Source: Woeseiaceae bacterium (GTDB taxonomy: Bacteria > Pseudomonadota > Gammaproteobacteria > Steroidobacterales > Woeseiaceae). Taken from it: a DNA stretch of 64,000 bases. Positions 18,323 to 27,163 of this stretch are shown here, piece by piece. The position numbers were made by a program, and so were the translations under genes. How positions within the stretch are numbered: the stretch's first letter is position 1; the number at the start of each line of letters is the position of its first letter. The notes under the pieces were generated by a model that was given only the letters and a program-made list of their open reading frames with translations, searched no databases and was not told the DNA's origin. The stretch is from positions 5,333 to 69,332 of the forward strand of contig JAHEFF010000007.1 in the NCBI GenBank assembly GCA_024640315.1, written 5' to 3'.

Positions 18323-19576
18323 ATGAACAAACGAGAGTTTCTCAAGCTGTCCGGAGCCGCCGGTGTCGCGGCGGCAGTACCCGGATCGGCTATTGCTGCC
18401 AGCGGGTCGTCGCTGGACGACCTGGCCAGCATCACAGGCGACGCCATGCCGATTGCTGTGGACGAGCGTCTCGCCCGGGTGGACAAGGCGCAACGCCTCA
18501 TGCGGCAGGCAGGTATCGACGCATTGCTGCTCGAGGCGGGTTCTGCATTGATTTACTTCAGCGGCGTGCGCTGGTGGCGGTCCGAGCGATTTACGGGTGC
18601 CGTGATTCCTGCCGAGGGTGATATCGCTTTTGTCACGCCGTATTTCGAAGAGCCTTCGGTGCGTGAGAGCATGGCGTTCGGCGACGACGTCCGAACCTGG
18701 CATGAGCACGAGAATCCGTTCGCAGTGGTGGCGGGAATTCTCGCCGACCGTGGGCTGAAGGGTGGCAAGATCGGCGTTGAAGAAACGGTACGTCATTTCA
18801 TCGTTGATGGCGTGCAAAAAGCAGCGCCCGAATTCCGGGTAATTTCCGGCAAGGAAATTACCCGGGGTTGTCGTATGTACAAATCGCCAGCGGAGATTGC
18901 ATTGATGCAAGCGGCGAACGACGTAACGATGGCAGCGTACCGCCATGTTTACGCGAACATCGACAAGGACATGTTGCCGTCGGATATTTCCTCGTTAATG
19001 ACCCAGGCAACGAGGGTCCTGGGCGGCCAGCCGCAGTTCGCGAGCGTATTACTGAATGAAGCAAGCGCGTATCCGCACGGCACCGGGCAGACACAGCATC
19101 TCAAAGATGGCGGCGTGATTCTGATGGATTGCGGTTGTGCGGTTCACGACTACGAGTCGGATATTTCGCGCACCTGGGTTTTCGGTGAAGCGTCCGGCAA
19201 GCAGAAAGACGTCTGGAACACGGTCAAACGCGGCCAGGAGATGGCCATGGAGGCTGCGACAGTCGGCACGCCTGCCGGCAAAGTGGATGATGTTGTGCGC
19301 GCGTTCTATGCAAGCAAGGGATTCGGGCCCGACTACCAGACCCCTGGTTTGTCGCATCGGCTGGGTCACGGCATCGGCATGGATGGCCATGAACCGGTCA
19401 ATTTTGTTCGAGGTGAAAAGACGCTACTGGCGCCCGGCATGTGCTTCTCCAACGAGCCCGGCATCTATATATTTGGCGAGTTTGGCGTCAGGCTGGAAGA
19501 CTGTCTCTATATAACCGAAGATGGGCCGCGGCTGTTTTCTGAATTGTCACCGTCTCTTGAAATGCCGTTCGGCTGA
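18323..19576 (+). CDS. M24-family peptidase-like protein (Xaa-Pro aminopeptidase/creatinase fold) with Tat-like signal
   Basis: 417 residues from the ATG at 18323. The N-terminus MNKREFLKLSGAAGVAAAVP resembles a Tat signal with Lys-Arg in place of Arg-Arg. A creatinase-type N-terminal domain is followed by the pita-bread domain with all five metal ligands visible: two Asp in VILMDCGCAVHDYESDISRT, His in HRLGHGIGMDGHE, Glu in FSNEPGIYI and Glu in GVRLEDCLYI. It should be a metal-dependent hydrolase cleaving before proline or a related C-N bond. It follows the cytochrome c gene on the same strand, so it probably belongs to the same transcript. The upstream frame extension to 18245 is unlikely to be translated. 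Confidence 0.88.
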   Translation: MNKREFLKLSGAAGVAAAVPGSAIAASGSSLDDLASITGDAMPIAVDERLARVDKAQRLMRQAGIDALLLEAGSALIYFSGVRWWRSERFTGAVIPAEGDIAFVTPYFEEPSVRESMAFGDDVRTWHEHENPFAVVAGILADRGLKGGKIGVEETVRHFIVDGVQKAAPEFRVISGKEITRGCRMYKSPAEIALMQAANDVTMAAYRHVYANIDKDMLPSDISSLMTQATRVLGGQPQFASVLLNEASAYPHGTGQTQHLKDGGVILMDCGCAVHDYESDISRTWVFGEASGKQKDVWNTVKRGQEMAMEAATVGTPAGKVDDVVRAFYASKGFGPDYQTPGLSHRLGHGIGMDGHEPVNFVRGEKTLLAPGMCFSNEPGIYIFGEFGVRLEDCLYITEDGPRLFSELSPSLEMPFG

Positions 19577-19596
19577 CCAGCAAACCGGAGCACCAC

Positions 19597-21675
19597 ATGA
19601 GTCCTGTAAGTACCGCGCAGCATGGCGCCGTATCTGTCATCACTGTCGACAACCCTCCTGTCAACGCATTGTCCCAGGCTGTCCGCGCAGGACTGGTAAG
19701 TGGCATTGAAGCTGCAGAGGCGAACGACGCTTGCGAAGCGGTCATTATCATCTGCGCGGGCCGTACCTTCATTGCTGGCGCTGATATCAAGGAGTTCGGC
19801 AAACCGCCGCTGGAGCCTTTTCTGCCTGACGTCGTTGCGCGCATTGAAGCGTGCGAAAAACCGGTCATTGCTGCTATTCACGGCACCGCACTGGGGGGCG
19901 GATTCGAAGTGGCGCTCGGTTGCCATTACCGAATAGCTCTGGCATCGGCGGCCATTGGCCTGCCGGAAGTCAATCTCGGGCTCCTGCCGGGTGCCTCCGG
20001 GACGCAACGCCTGCCGCGCCTGATTGGTGCTGAAAAAGCACTGGACGTGATGCTGACCGGCAAACCGGTCAAAGCACCCCTCGCAAGGGACTATGGTGCG
20101 ATCGACGAAATCGCTGACGGCGATGATCTCGAGGCCGCCGCAGTATCGTTCGCCACCCAGTGTATCGCCAGGGGTCCTCGCCGGATCCGTGACATGGAGG
20201 TTGCCAGGGTCGACGCTGCCATGTTTGACGCGACAAGGAAGAAGATCGCATCGAGGACTCGCGGACTTATTTCGCCGGAAAAGATCATCGTCGCAGTCGA
20301 GCTCGCGACGAAGACAGATTTTGACGCGGGATGCGCGGCCGAGCGGGAGCTCTTCCTGGAGTGTATGGCGTCGCCGCAGTCGAGCGGCTTGCGACATGCA
20401 TTTTTCGCGGAGCGTGGCGTCGCAAAAGTGCCCGGTGTGAGCAAAGACACGCCGAAACGGGATATCGCGAAGCTTGCTGTCATCGGCGCCGGAACAATGG
20501 GCGCTGGCATTGCATACAGCGGCCTGACCACAGGCCTCGAAGTGACGTTGCTCGATAACAACCAGGATGCGCTGGCCCGCGGCGAAAAAACCATTCGCGA
20601 GCTGTATGCCGGCGGAGTGCAGCGGGGCAAGCTTGCGGAAGCCGACATGCGCGCTGGACTGGGCAGACTGAATACCAGCCAGGACTACGATGACATCGCG
20701 GATGCTGACATGGTGATCGAGGCGGTTATCGAGAACATGGCGGTAAAAAAGGAAGTCTTCGCCGCGCTGGACAAGGTGGTCAGAAAGGGTGCCATTCTCG
20801 CCAGCAACACGTCGACGCTCAGTGTCGACGACATCGCCTCGGCAACCAGCAGGCCGCAAGACGTCATCGGCCTGCACTTCTTCAGTCCGGCCCACATCAT
20901 GCGCCTGCTCGAGATCGTCCGTGGGCAGGAGACTGCTGCAGATGTGATTGCCACATCGATTGGGCTTGCCAAACGGTTGGGCAAAATCGGCGTGGTGGTT
21001 GGCAACTGCTTCGGCTTTGTCGGCAACCGAATGCTGTACAGCTACGGTCGGGAAAATCAGCTTTTGCTGCTTGAGGGGGCAGCGCCCGAGTACATTGACA
21101 AGACATTGTACGACTGGGGCATGGCGATGGGTCCCAATGCGGTTGGCGACCTGGCAGGCCTCGATGTTGGTTACTACACGCGCAAGGAACGTACTGACCG
21201 GCCGGATGATCCGCGCTTCTACCGGGTCGCAGATGTGCTGGTTGAGATGGGTCGATTCGGGCAGAAGACGGGGAAGGGCACGTATCTATATGAGGACGGA
21301 TCAAGAAAGCCCGTACCCGATCCGGAAGTCAACGCCCTGATCAGGGCGGAAGCGGAAAAACTGGGCGTCGAACAACGCGACATTACCGAGCAGGAGATTA
21401 TCGAGCGCTGCATCTATGGCCTCGTCGTGGAAGGCGCACGAATCCTGGAGGAAGGCATTGCCAGCAGGTCCGGTGATATCGACGTGGTCTGGATGAACGG
21501 CTACGGTTTCCCGCGTCATCGTGGCGGGCCGATGCATTACGCCGATTCGGTGGGGCTCGACAAGGTGTACGCAAGAGTCTGTGAGTTCACTGAACGCTTC
21601 GGTTCGATGTATTGGGAGCCGCCGGCATTGCTCAAAGAGCTTGCAGAGTCCAATAGAAAATTTTCGGACCTGTAA
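19597..21675 (+). CDS. Bifunctional enoyl-CoA hydratase/3-hydroxyacyl-CoA dehydrogenase (FadB-like)
   Basis: 692 residues, with the crotonase domain first. The oxyanion and catalytic elements are AGADIKEF, GTALGGGFEVALGC and LPEVNLGLLPGASGTQRLP, with both catalytic Glu residues present. The NAD-binding dehydrogenase follows (VIGAGTMGAGIAYSG), then HFFSPAHIMRLLEIV, GNCFGFVGNRML and a C-terminal helical domain. It carries out the hydration and oxidation steps of beta-oxidation. At about 690 residues it is the shorter version, as in many alpha-proteobacterial and peroxisomal enzymes. GGAG precedes the ATG. It follows the exported enzyme cluster on the same strand and is convergent with the MBL gene. 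Confidence 0.93.
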   Translation: MSPVSTAQHGAVSVITVDNPPVNALSQAVRAGLVSGIEAAEANDACEAVIIICAGRTFIAGADIKEFGKPPLEPFLPDVVARIEACEKPVIAAIHGTALGGGFEVALGCHYRIALASAAIGLPEVNLGLLPGASGTQRLPRLIGAEKALDVMLTGKPVKAPLARDYGAIDEIADGDDLEAAAVSFATQCIARGPRRIRDMEVARVDAAMFDATRKKIASRTRGLISPEKIIVAVELATKTDFDAGCAAERELFLECMASPQSSGLRHAFFAERGVAKVPGVSKDTPKRDIAKLAVIGAGTMGAGIAYSGLTTGLEVTLLDNNQDALARGEKTIRELYAGGVQRGKLAEADMRAGLGRLNTSQDYDDIADADMVIEAVIENMAVKKEVFAALDKVVRKGAILASNTSTLSVDDIASATSRPQDVIGLHFFSPAHIMRLLEIVRGQETAADVIATSIGLAKRLGKIGVVVGNCFGFVGNRMLYSYGRENQLLLLEGAAPEYIDKTLYDWGMAMGPNAVGDLAGLDVGYYTRKERTDRPDDPRFYRVADVLVEMGRFGQKTGKGTYLYEDGSRKPVPDPEVNALIRAEAEKLGVEQRDITEQEIIERCIYGLVVEGARILEEGIASRSGDIDVVWMNGYGFPRHRGGPMHYADSVGLDKVYARVCEFTERFGSMYWEPPALLKELAESNRKFSDL

Positions 21676-21698
21676 TTCCCTGCCTCAAGTCGTGAAAC

Positions 21699-22538
21699 TC
21701 AACGCTTGATCATACGCCAGGCATTGTCGGTATCTTCGGCACGCCCTTCTGCCTTCAATTTGAAAAGATGCGCCAGCAACGAGCGACTTGCCAGACGATG
21801 CAGGCTTGAATCGACGTCGTCATAGACGAATGGTGTTAGCTCATTCAGTTTCAGGCCGGGGTTCTCCTCCAGCGCTGAGACAACCTTTGCCTCACGTTTT
21901 AGCCGATGATTGATCAGCCAGTCCACCACTTCATCCGGGTTGTCGATTAATGGCCCGTGTCCCGGGAGCAACGCTGCGAGATCGAGCATCTTCAGTCGCT
22001 CGAGTGACTCGAGGTAGTGCAGCATGTTTCCATCCGGCGGATCGATGACGACGGTCGATCCACTCATGATGTGATCGCCGGTGAAGAGCCATTTCAATGC
22101 TTCGTGGCGATAACAAAGGTGATTGGACGCGTGGCCGGGCGTACTCACTGCACGAATAACGAACTCGTCAGTTTTCAGCATGTCGCCATCGCCAAGCAGC
22201 CGGTCAGGGACAAAGGTCCGGTCCTGCGCCTTGCCGTCCGGCGCGGGCATACCCAGCAGCTCGGCGCCGGTCTGCTCAGCCAGTTTCACCGCAGCCGGCG
22301 AGTGGTCAGGATGAGTGTGGGTCACCAGGATCCAGCAGATCGGACCAGGTGCGGATTCCCGGATTGCGTTCACATGCACGTCCAGCGGCGGTCCGGGGTC
22401 GATGACGGCGACCTGGTTTTCGCCCACCAGGTACGTATTGGTTCCCGGGCCGGTCATCATGCCGGGGTTAGGCGCTACGAGGCGGTGTACGCCGGGTCCG
22501 AGCTCTACGGCAACGCCGGGTATGAGTTGCTCGCTCAC
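21699..22538 (-). CDS. MBL-fold metallo-hydrolase (LACTB2-like)
   Basis: 279 residues. The metallo-beta-lactamase motif HxHxDH is in ILVTHTHPDHSPAAVKL, with further ligands in STPGHASNHLCY and LFTGDHIMSG, and a C-terminal His in LLPGHGPLIDN. The small helical C-terminal domain (LKLNELTPFVYDDVDSSLHR) is the one found in LACTB2-type hydrolases and in thioesterase or glyoxalase-II relatives. It probably hydrolyses a thioester or phosphodiester in the cytoplasm. It overlaps the Nudix gene by four bases and is the last gene of the dehalogenase-containing group. Confidence 0.9.
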   Translation of the reverse strand: MSEQLIPGVAVELGPGVHRLVAPNPGMMTGPGTNTYLVGENQVAVIDPGPPLDVHVNAIRESAPGPICWILVTHTHPDHSPAAVKLAEQTGAELLGMPAPDGKAQDRTFVPDRLLGDGDMLKTDEFVIRAVSTPGHASNHLCYRHEALKWLFTGDHIMSGSTVVIDPPDGNMLHYLESLERLKMLDLAALLPGHGPLIDNPDEVVDWLINHRLKREAKVVSALEENPGLKLNELTPFVYDDVDSSLHRLASRSLLAHLFKLKAEGRAEDTDNAWRMIKR

Positions 22539-23326
22539 AGCGAATCGACCCCGTCATAACCCTCGTCGCCCGGAATCAGGACATATGCCTTTCCGTCGAT
22601 TCGTTTCTCTACAGGCCTGATCTTCTCAATGCCAAGAGCGGGTCGCGCCTCTGCCCATGCGACCAGCTCGGCCACGCTATTCATGCCCACCATGTCACGG
22701 AGATTCATCGTGGTGGGATAGGGCATCGGTAGCTGTCCCAGATTGCCAAGGGAAAGCGCGTCTGCTGCAGTGAGCCAACGAATGTCGGTGACTTCACTGC
22801 CATCGTGGCTGGCTGTCTGCCCCGGGGGCAGCGCTGCAATAAAAAATCTCGTCTGCCATCTCTTCGGGCGGACGTAAGGCGTTTCCCAATAGGCGAAATA
22901 GTGCAATGCGTCAGCGGCCATACAAAGGTTCTTTTGGCGCAGAAAATCCGCCCAACGGAGTTTGCCCTTGTCGACGTCCTCTCTGAGTTGCCCCATGCCT
23001 GGCTCGTCTGCGGCCCAGTTCCCCGCCAAGTCTCGCGCGAGCAATATGCCGGTCTCTTCGAACAGTTCCCGAATGGCGGCGCTGTAGTAGTCCAACCCGT
23101 CGGCAATATCGAGTATCGCATCTGCCTCTTCTGCAGACCGTCCGGCACAGAAAATATGTGCGCCTGACTCGTCGTGATCGACGACACCGCCGGGAAAGGC
23201 ATAACTGTCGCCAAAGGCGTCGCCAGCTCGTCGTCTTACCAGCAGAATTTCCGCTGCCGATTGGCCTTCGCGGGCGACCACAATCGTTGCGGACGGCCTG
23301 GCGGGAGGGTGTGAAGACTTGTTCAT
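22535..23326 (-). CDS. Nudix hydrolase, NUDT19/CoA-diphosphatase-like
   Basis: 263 residues. The Nudix box is split: SYAFPGGVVDHDE is separated from AAIRELFEETGILLARD by about 35 residues. An insertion inside the box is characteristic of NUDT19-type acyl-CoA/CoA diphosphatases. The REL-x-EE-x-G core is intact, so the enzyme should be active, cleaving CoA derivatives to 4'-phosphopantetheine and adenosine 3',5'-bisphosphate. It overlaps the MBL gene and starts 12 bp after the dehalogenase stop, so it is very likely in the same operon. Confidence 0.88.
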   Translation of the reverse strand: MNKSSHPPARPSATIVVAREGQSAAEILLVRRRAGDAFGDSYAFPGGVVDHDESGAHIFCAGRSAEEADAILDIADGLDYYSAAIRELFEETGILLARDLAGNWAADEPGMGQLREDVDKGKLRWADFLRQKNLCMAADALHYFAYWETPYVRPKRWQTRFFIAALPPGQTASHDGSEVTDIRWLTAADALSLGNLGQLPMPYPTTMNLRDMVGMNSVAELVAWAEARPALGIEKIRPVEKRIDGKAYVLIPGDEGYDGVDSL

Positions 23327-23338
23327 TTAGCGGTCAGG

Positions 23339-25555
23339 TTAATCCTGACTGGAGCTTTTGTATGGGTTGAACTGGTCCGTGTCGCGCGACGATATTTCTG
23401 CATCAGCGAGCGGTGGAGTCGGAATGTAGTGGGCCGGCTTCGGTCCTCCGGCCTGCACACGTGCGAGCGCCTCTGCCGGCGTTTCCAGCAGTGCTGCAGC
23501 GGCAATCGCTTCTTTCCGGTTGGGTATGACCGGGATGCCGTGGCTGTTTGGTGGCGGCATAACGTTAGCATTGTAATAAGCGATCTTCTGAGTTGCCGGA
23601 TCGATATGCCGCTTCAGGTCCAGGTCTCTCTTGTTAACGCCCTTGCGTGGTTCGACGCAGACTCCGTCAACAATTTCGAGATCGAGCCACCACTTTTTGG
23701 CCGGGTTTCTTATCCCATGTCCCAGCAGATCATCGAGACGCACCGCGATGGGAACCAGGAATGGTTTCAGCCAGCGCGCATTAATGCCGAGCCAGCTCGC
23801 GATCTGGGTTGCGATAGGTCCGTCCCATGTGACCACCTTGTTCAGGGGGCAGGTCTTCATACAGCGACCGCAGGCAAGGCCGCGCTGGTTGGTCAGTCGG
23901 TAGCGAGCGCAGCGCTCTGCATCGAGTTTCCAGATCTCGTAGCCGTTAAACATGACCTTGTCGCCCCAGCTGATCGCATCACAGGGACACTCCCGTGCGC
24001 ACTTGTAACAGTTCGAACAGAATTCCTGCAGACCGAAGTCGATCGGTTTATCCGCTACCAGGGGCAGGTCCGTGGTCAGGACGACCGACTTGAATCGCGG
24101 GCCGACGAATGGATTCAGTACGAGCTCTCCGATACGGCTAAGTTCGCCCAGGCCAGCGAGCAGAATGAGCGGCAGCTGCAGGACTTCCGAGTCCGCATTG
24201 GTCTGCGCGCGCGCTGAATATCCGAGCGCGCGCAGGTGCTCCGCCATGACGCCGGCGATCAGTGCGCCGCGCATGTAGGCGCGCATCGACTGGGCCCCGG
24301 AGATAAAGTCATCGCCCGAAGCGCCTTCCATCGTCTCGTACTCCTGGTCGATGAGCATGACGACCGCGTACTGATGGTGGCATTCGACCGGCTTGCCCTT
24401 GTCGACATGCGAGTACCATGCGTATTTCGGAATTTCGCAGACGCCCGTCAACTCTGCACCGAGCAGGTAGGAAAGGGACTTCAGCGCCCGGGTGTTCTCT
24501 TCGGCATCATCGCAGCTTGCGGATTCGGCAGCCGCAACCGGCCCGTCCTGGTGGGGCACCATCGCCATGATTTGCTTCACCATGGCAGCCGCGAGAGGGT
24601 GCTTGAAAGAGAACCGGGTTCGTTCTGTTTGCGTCTTCTTGCCGAGGTCGCCATGAACCGGGCGTTCGAAAAAGGATGCGCGTTTTGGAATCCTGGGCAC
24701 CTCGTCGTCAATGATCAGTGTCGTTGGCCTGTCGACCCGATCGACCGTCTCCATCGCGAATTTGCTCATGTGTGTCGGCCGGTTGTTCTGCCGCCATCGT
24801 TCCAGCCCCGATGTGGCGCCGCCAATTCCCAGTTGCCACGCGATGCCTTTCGCTTTTTTCGCTGCGCGTGGCGCAAGGGGCAGGTCCGTGGCCAGGGCGT
24901 ATTCGGTTGTCACGGCGCACACCGCGTAACGCTTTTCCAGGTAGGGATTCAGAATTCCAGTGCGGGACCTGGTACCCAGGCCTGACATGACGGTGAGGCG
25001 CTCGAGATCGACGTCACCGTGATGTTTATCGTGAGCCACGGCCGAAAAGCCCATATTCTGAATGTGATTGGCAACGCTGATTGCGATTTCATAGGCGCGG
25101 AACTCTGCCGTTTTTGCAATTGAACCGTCCACCCATGACCGGGCCAGCGATCCTTCTTCCGGAATCCGACCAACTTCGACCACGATGACGATTGCATGAC
25201 CGTGATTCAGTGGCGTTGCATCGTCGAACCAGCAGCTTTCCTCCATTTCACAAATGCCAACCTGGCTCGCATTCAGAAAATAGGCGGAGCCTTTGATGTC
25301 CACCATGCGTCGCGACAGGTCGTCCGGTACCGGTGCTTTCGATGCCACCGGGTTGTCATCGCGCAGCGAATGAAAGATCTGCTGATATTTTGTGATCGCA
25401 TCCGGAAAGGTACCCGAGGGACCCGCAATGGTTGGCGGCCGTGTACAACGCGGCAGGGAAATTTCGCTAACCAGTATTCGCGGATCCCTTGCGATGCGCT
25501 CCAGTGGATATGGACCGAGGTGATACGGCCGCGACTTGTTAGAAAAAAAGATCAT
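23339..25555 (-). CDS. Cytoplasmic cobalamin/Fe-S reductive dehalogenase (NpRdhA-like)
   Basis: 738 residues without a Tat signal, unlike respiratory RdhA enzymes. Two tandem copies of the cobalamin-binding module are visible. A degenerate copy lies at about residues 85-230 (MSGLGTRSRTGILNPYLEKR) and the likely functional copy at about 365-505 (LAGLGELSRIGELVLNPF). Two 4Fe-4S motifs follow: C513-x2-C-x2-C-x3-CP and C549-x12-C562-x2-C-x3-CP. Tyr427, Lys489 and Arg553 align, one position offset, with residues I recall as catalytic in Nitratireductor NpRdhA (Tyr426, Lys488, Arg552). That enzyme dehalogenates ortho-halophenols. It starts 22 bp after an aromatic-acid transporter gene. A fused reductase domain, as in BhbA, is absent, so electrons must come from elsewhere. 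Confidence 0.87.
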   Translation of the reverse strand: MIFFSNKSRPYHLGPYPLERIARDPRILVSEISLPRCTRPPTIAGPSGTFPDAITKYQQIFHSLRDDNPVASKAPVPDDLSRRMVDIKGSAYFLNASQVGICEMEESCWFDDATPLNHGHAIVIVVEVGRIPEEGSLARSWVDGSIAKTAEFRAYEIAISVANHIQNMGFSAVAHDKHHGDVDLERLTVMSGLGTRSRTGILNPYLEKRYAVCAVTTEYALATDLPLAPRAAKKAKGIAWQLGIGGATSGLERWRQNNRPTHMSKFAMETVDRVDRPTTLIIDDEVPRIPKRASFFERPVHGDLGKKTQTERTRFSFKHPLAAAMVKQIMAMVPHQDGPVAAAESASCDDAEENTRALKSLSYLLGAELTGVCEIPKYAWYSHVDKGKPVECHHQYAVVMLIDQEYETMEGASGDDFISGAQSMRAYMRGALIAGVMAEHLRALGYSARAQTNADSEVLQLPLILLAGLGELSRIGELVLNPFVGPRFKSVVLTTDLPLVADKPIDFGLQEFCSNCYKCARECPCDAISWGDKVMFNGYEIWKLDAERCARYRLTNQRGLACGRCMKTCPLNKVVTWDGPIATQIASWLGINARWLKPFLVPIAVRLDDLLGHGIRNPAKKWWLDLEIVDGVCVEPRKGVNKRDLDLKRHIDPATQKIAYYNANVMPPPNSHGIPVIPNRKEAIAAAALLETPAEALARVQAGGPKPAHYIPTPPLADAEISSRDTDQFNPYKSSSQD

Positions 25556-25577
25556 GAGTCAATAGCAATTATCGGAG

Positions 25578-26915
25578 CTACCTGACCTTTAACCGGTATG
25601 AAAGCAATCCGCCGATGATCATCGGTATGGCGAAGACATAGTAGTTGCCTGACATACTGAGCCCGGCGGCGATCAGGAAGCCGGCGAGCGCCGGTCCGAC
25701 CACGGCGCCGAAGCGCCCAAGTCCTATAGCAAAGCCGATGCCAGTGGTTCGTATGCTCGTTGGATAGACCTTGGCGGCCACGGCATAAAGCCCGGTGAAG
25801 CCACCCTGCTGCAACAGCCCTACGAGGAACGTCAGCGTCAGCAGAAGCCCCTCCTGATTCGGTGCCGCCGCGAATACCACCATCGAAACTGCCGCCGCAA
25901 CCAGGAAGCCCGACACGATGTGAGTCAGGTGCCAGCGGATAGCGAGTGTTCCGGTGAAATAGATGCCGATTACGCCACCCAGGTTAAACAGAAAGAAGGC
26001 ATAGCGACCCACTTCAGGCGTAAATCCTGCCTGCTCCATCATCCGCGGGATCCAGCTCATCAGGAAGTAGAGTGTGCTGAAGCACATAAAGAACGTAAGC
26101 CAGAGAGTCAGCGTCGTGGTTCGGTGCTCTTTGGTGAGTAAGCCGAGCATATTGTTGATGACACCGGTGGACTTCGGTGCTTCCGCAACCGCCACTTCCG
26201 GGAGACTGGTCAACGTGTCCTTCTTTAGTTTGCGAAGGATCTTGTTAACACGCTCGAGCGCGTTTTCGGGCCTGCGTTCAAAAAGATATTTGAGTGACTC
26301 CGGAATCATGGCCCAGGCGACCAGGCCCATGACCAGTGTCAGCCCACCGCCAAACCAGAACATGCCCCGCCAGCCGTAGTCGGGCAGAATAAATCCGGCC
26401 ACAACAGAGGTCATCATGGCGCCCAGTGGATACCCGGAGGTCACGAGGGCGACCGACAACGCCCGGTATTTGTCCGGGCTGTACTCGGCCGCAAGCGTTG
26501 CCTGGGACGCGAGCATTGCGCCAGCTCCCAGGCCGCTGATAAAGCGCAGGATGACGAACTCCAGCAAAGTCGTTGCGGTGGCTGTGAATATGATGGAAAT
26601 GCTGACAATGAACACGCTCAGGATAATCATCCGGCGGCGCCCAATGACGTCCGATACCGGTGCCAGAATCATGGCACCCGCCATCATGCCCGCCAGCGCA
26701 AAACTGAATATGAGGCCCAGCTTGTCGGCCGTCAGTTCGAGATCATTCGAGACCGAAGTCGCTACAACAGCCATTGCCGTGATGTCGAATCCATCCAGCA
26801 TGTTGAAGAACATGCAAAGCCCGATGACCAGGAGTTGCTGGCCACTGACCTGTCCGTTGTCGATGACATCTGCAACGACATTACTGCTGAGTGCGGGTGC
26901 TGCACTATCAGACAT
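25578..26915 (-). CDS. MFS transporter, aromatic acid:H+ symporter (AAHS) type
   Basis: 445 residues with 12 predicted membrane helices. The AAHS hallmark MLDGFDITAMAVVA in the first helix carries the acidic pair required for transport in PcaK and BenK. The MFS loop motif appears as APVSDVIGRRRMIIL, and the central loop is long and basic. The family imports benzoates and hydroxybenzoates with protons across the inner membrane. It is the first gene of a minus-strand run with the dehalogenase, Nudix and MBL genes, so its substrate is plausibly the haloaromatic acid handled by the dehalogenase. Confidence 0.9.
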   Translation of the reverse strand: MSDSAAPALSSNVVADVIDNGQVSGQQLLVIGLCMFFNMLDGFDITAMAVVATSVSNDLELTADKLGLIFSFALAGMMAGAMILAPVSDVIGRRRMIILSVFIVSISIIFTATATTLLEFVILRFISGLGAGAMLASQATLAAEYSPDKYRALSVALVTSGYPLGAMMTSVVAGFILPDYGWRGMFWFGGGLTLVMGLVAWAMIPESLKYLFERRPENALERVNKILRKLKKDTLTSLPEVAVAEAPKSTGVINNMLGLLTKEHRTTTLTLWLTFFMCFSTLYFLMSWIPRMMEQAGFTPEVGRYAFFLFNLGGVIGIYFTGTLAIRWHLTHIVSGFLVAAAVSMVVFAAAPNQEGLLLTLTFLVGLLQQGGFTGLYAVAAKVYPTSIRTTGIGFAIGLGRFGAVVGPALAGFLIAAGLSMSGNYYVFAIPMIIGGLLSYRLKVR

Positions 26916-27127
26916 AATTCCCCCAGGGTGCCGGTACGAAATTCGCGTCCGGCCAGTTTATCGGTATTGTTCTATCCAGACTGTAACCGTTCTTCCGCGA
27001 GGTGCAAATCACTGAGGCAGCATCGAGCCGGGTTTGGCCACGAATCCGGCCCGTTCGTTTGCCACAGGAAGCATTCGGCCGGTTTCTGCGGGCGTTCCGT
27101 TATCCGAAACAGTGTCGCCGGTGCAGG

Positions 27128-27150
27128 GGAAAAGCCGCAGTATTGCGGCC
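27128..27150 (-). terminator. Intrinsic terminator of the fadN-like operon
   Basis: The stem GCCGCA/TGCGGC (27134-27139 and 27144-27149, 4-nt loop) lies 14 bases beyond the minus-strand stop. On that strand it is followed by TTTTCCCC. The T-run is short, so strength is moderate. The remaining bases up to the MFS start at 26915 hold no gene. Confidence 0.55.
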
Positions 27151-27163
27151 GGGTGACGACCAG

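Noticed and set aside
19507-20895. 462-codon minus-strand frame opposite the FadB-like gene
   Set aside because: Antisense to a complete and motif-rich FadB-like protein; composition is not protein-like.
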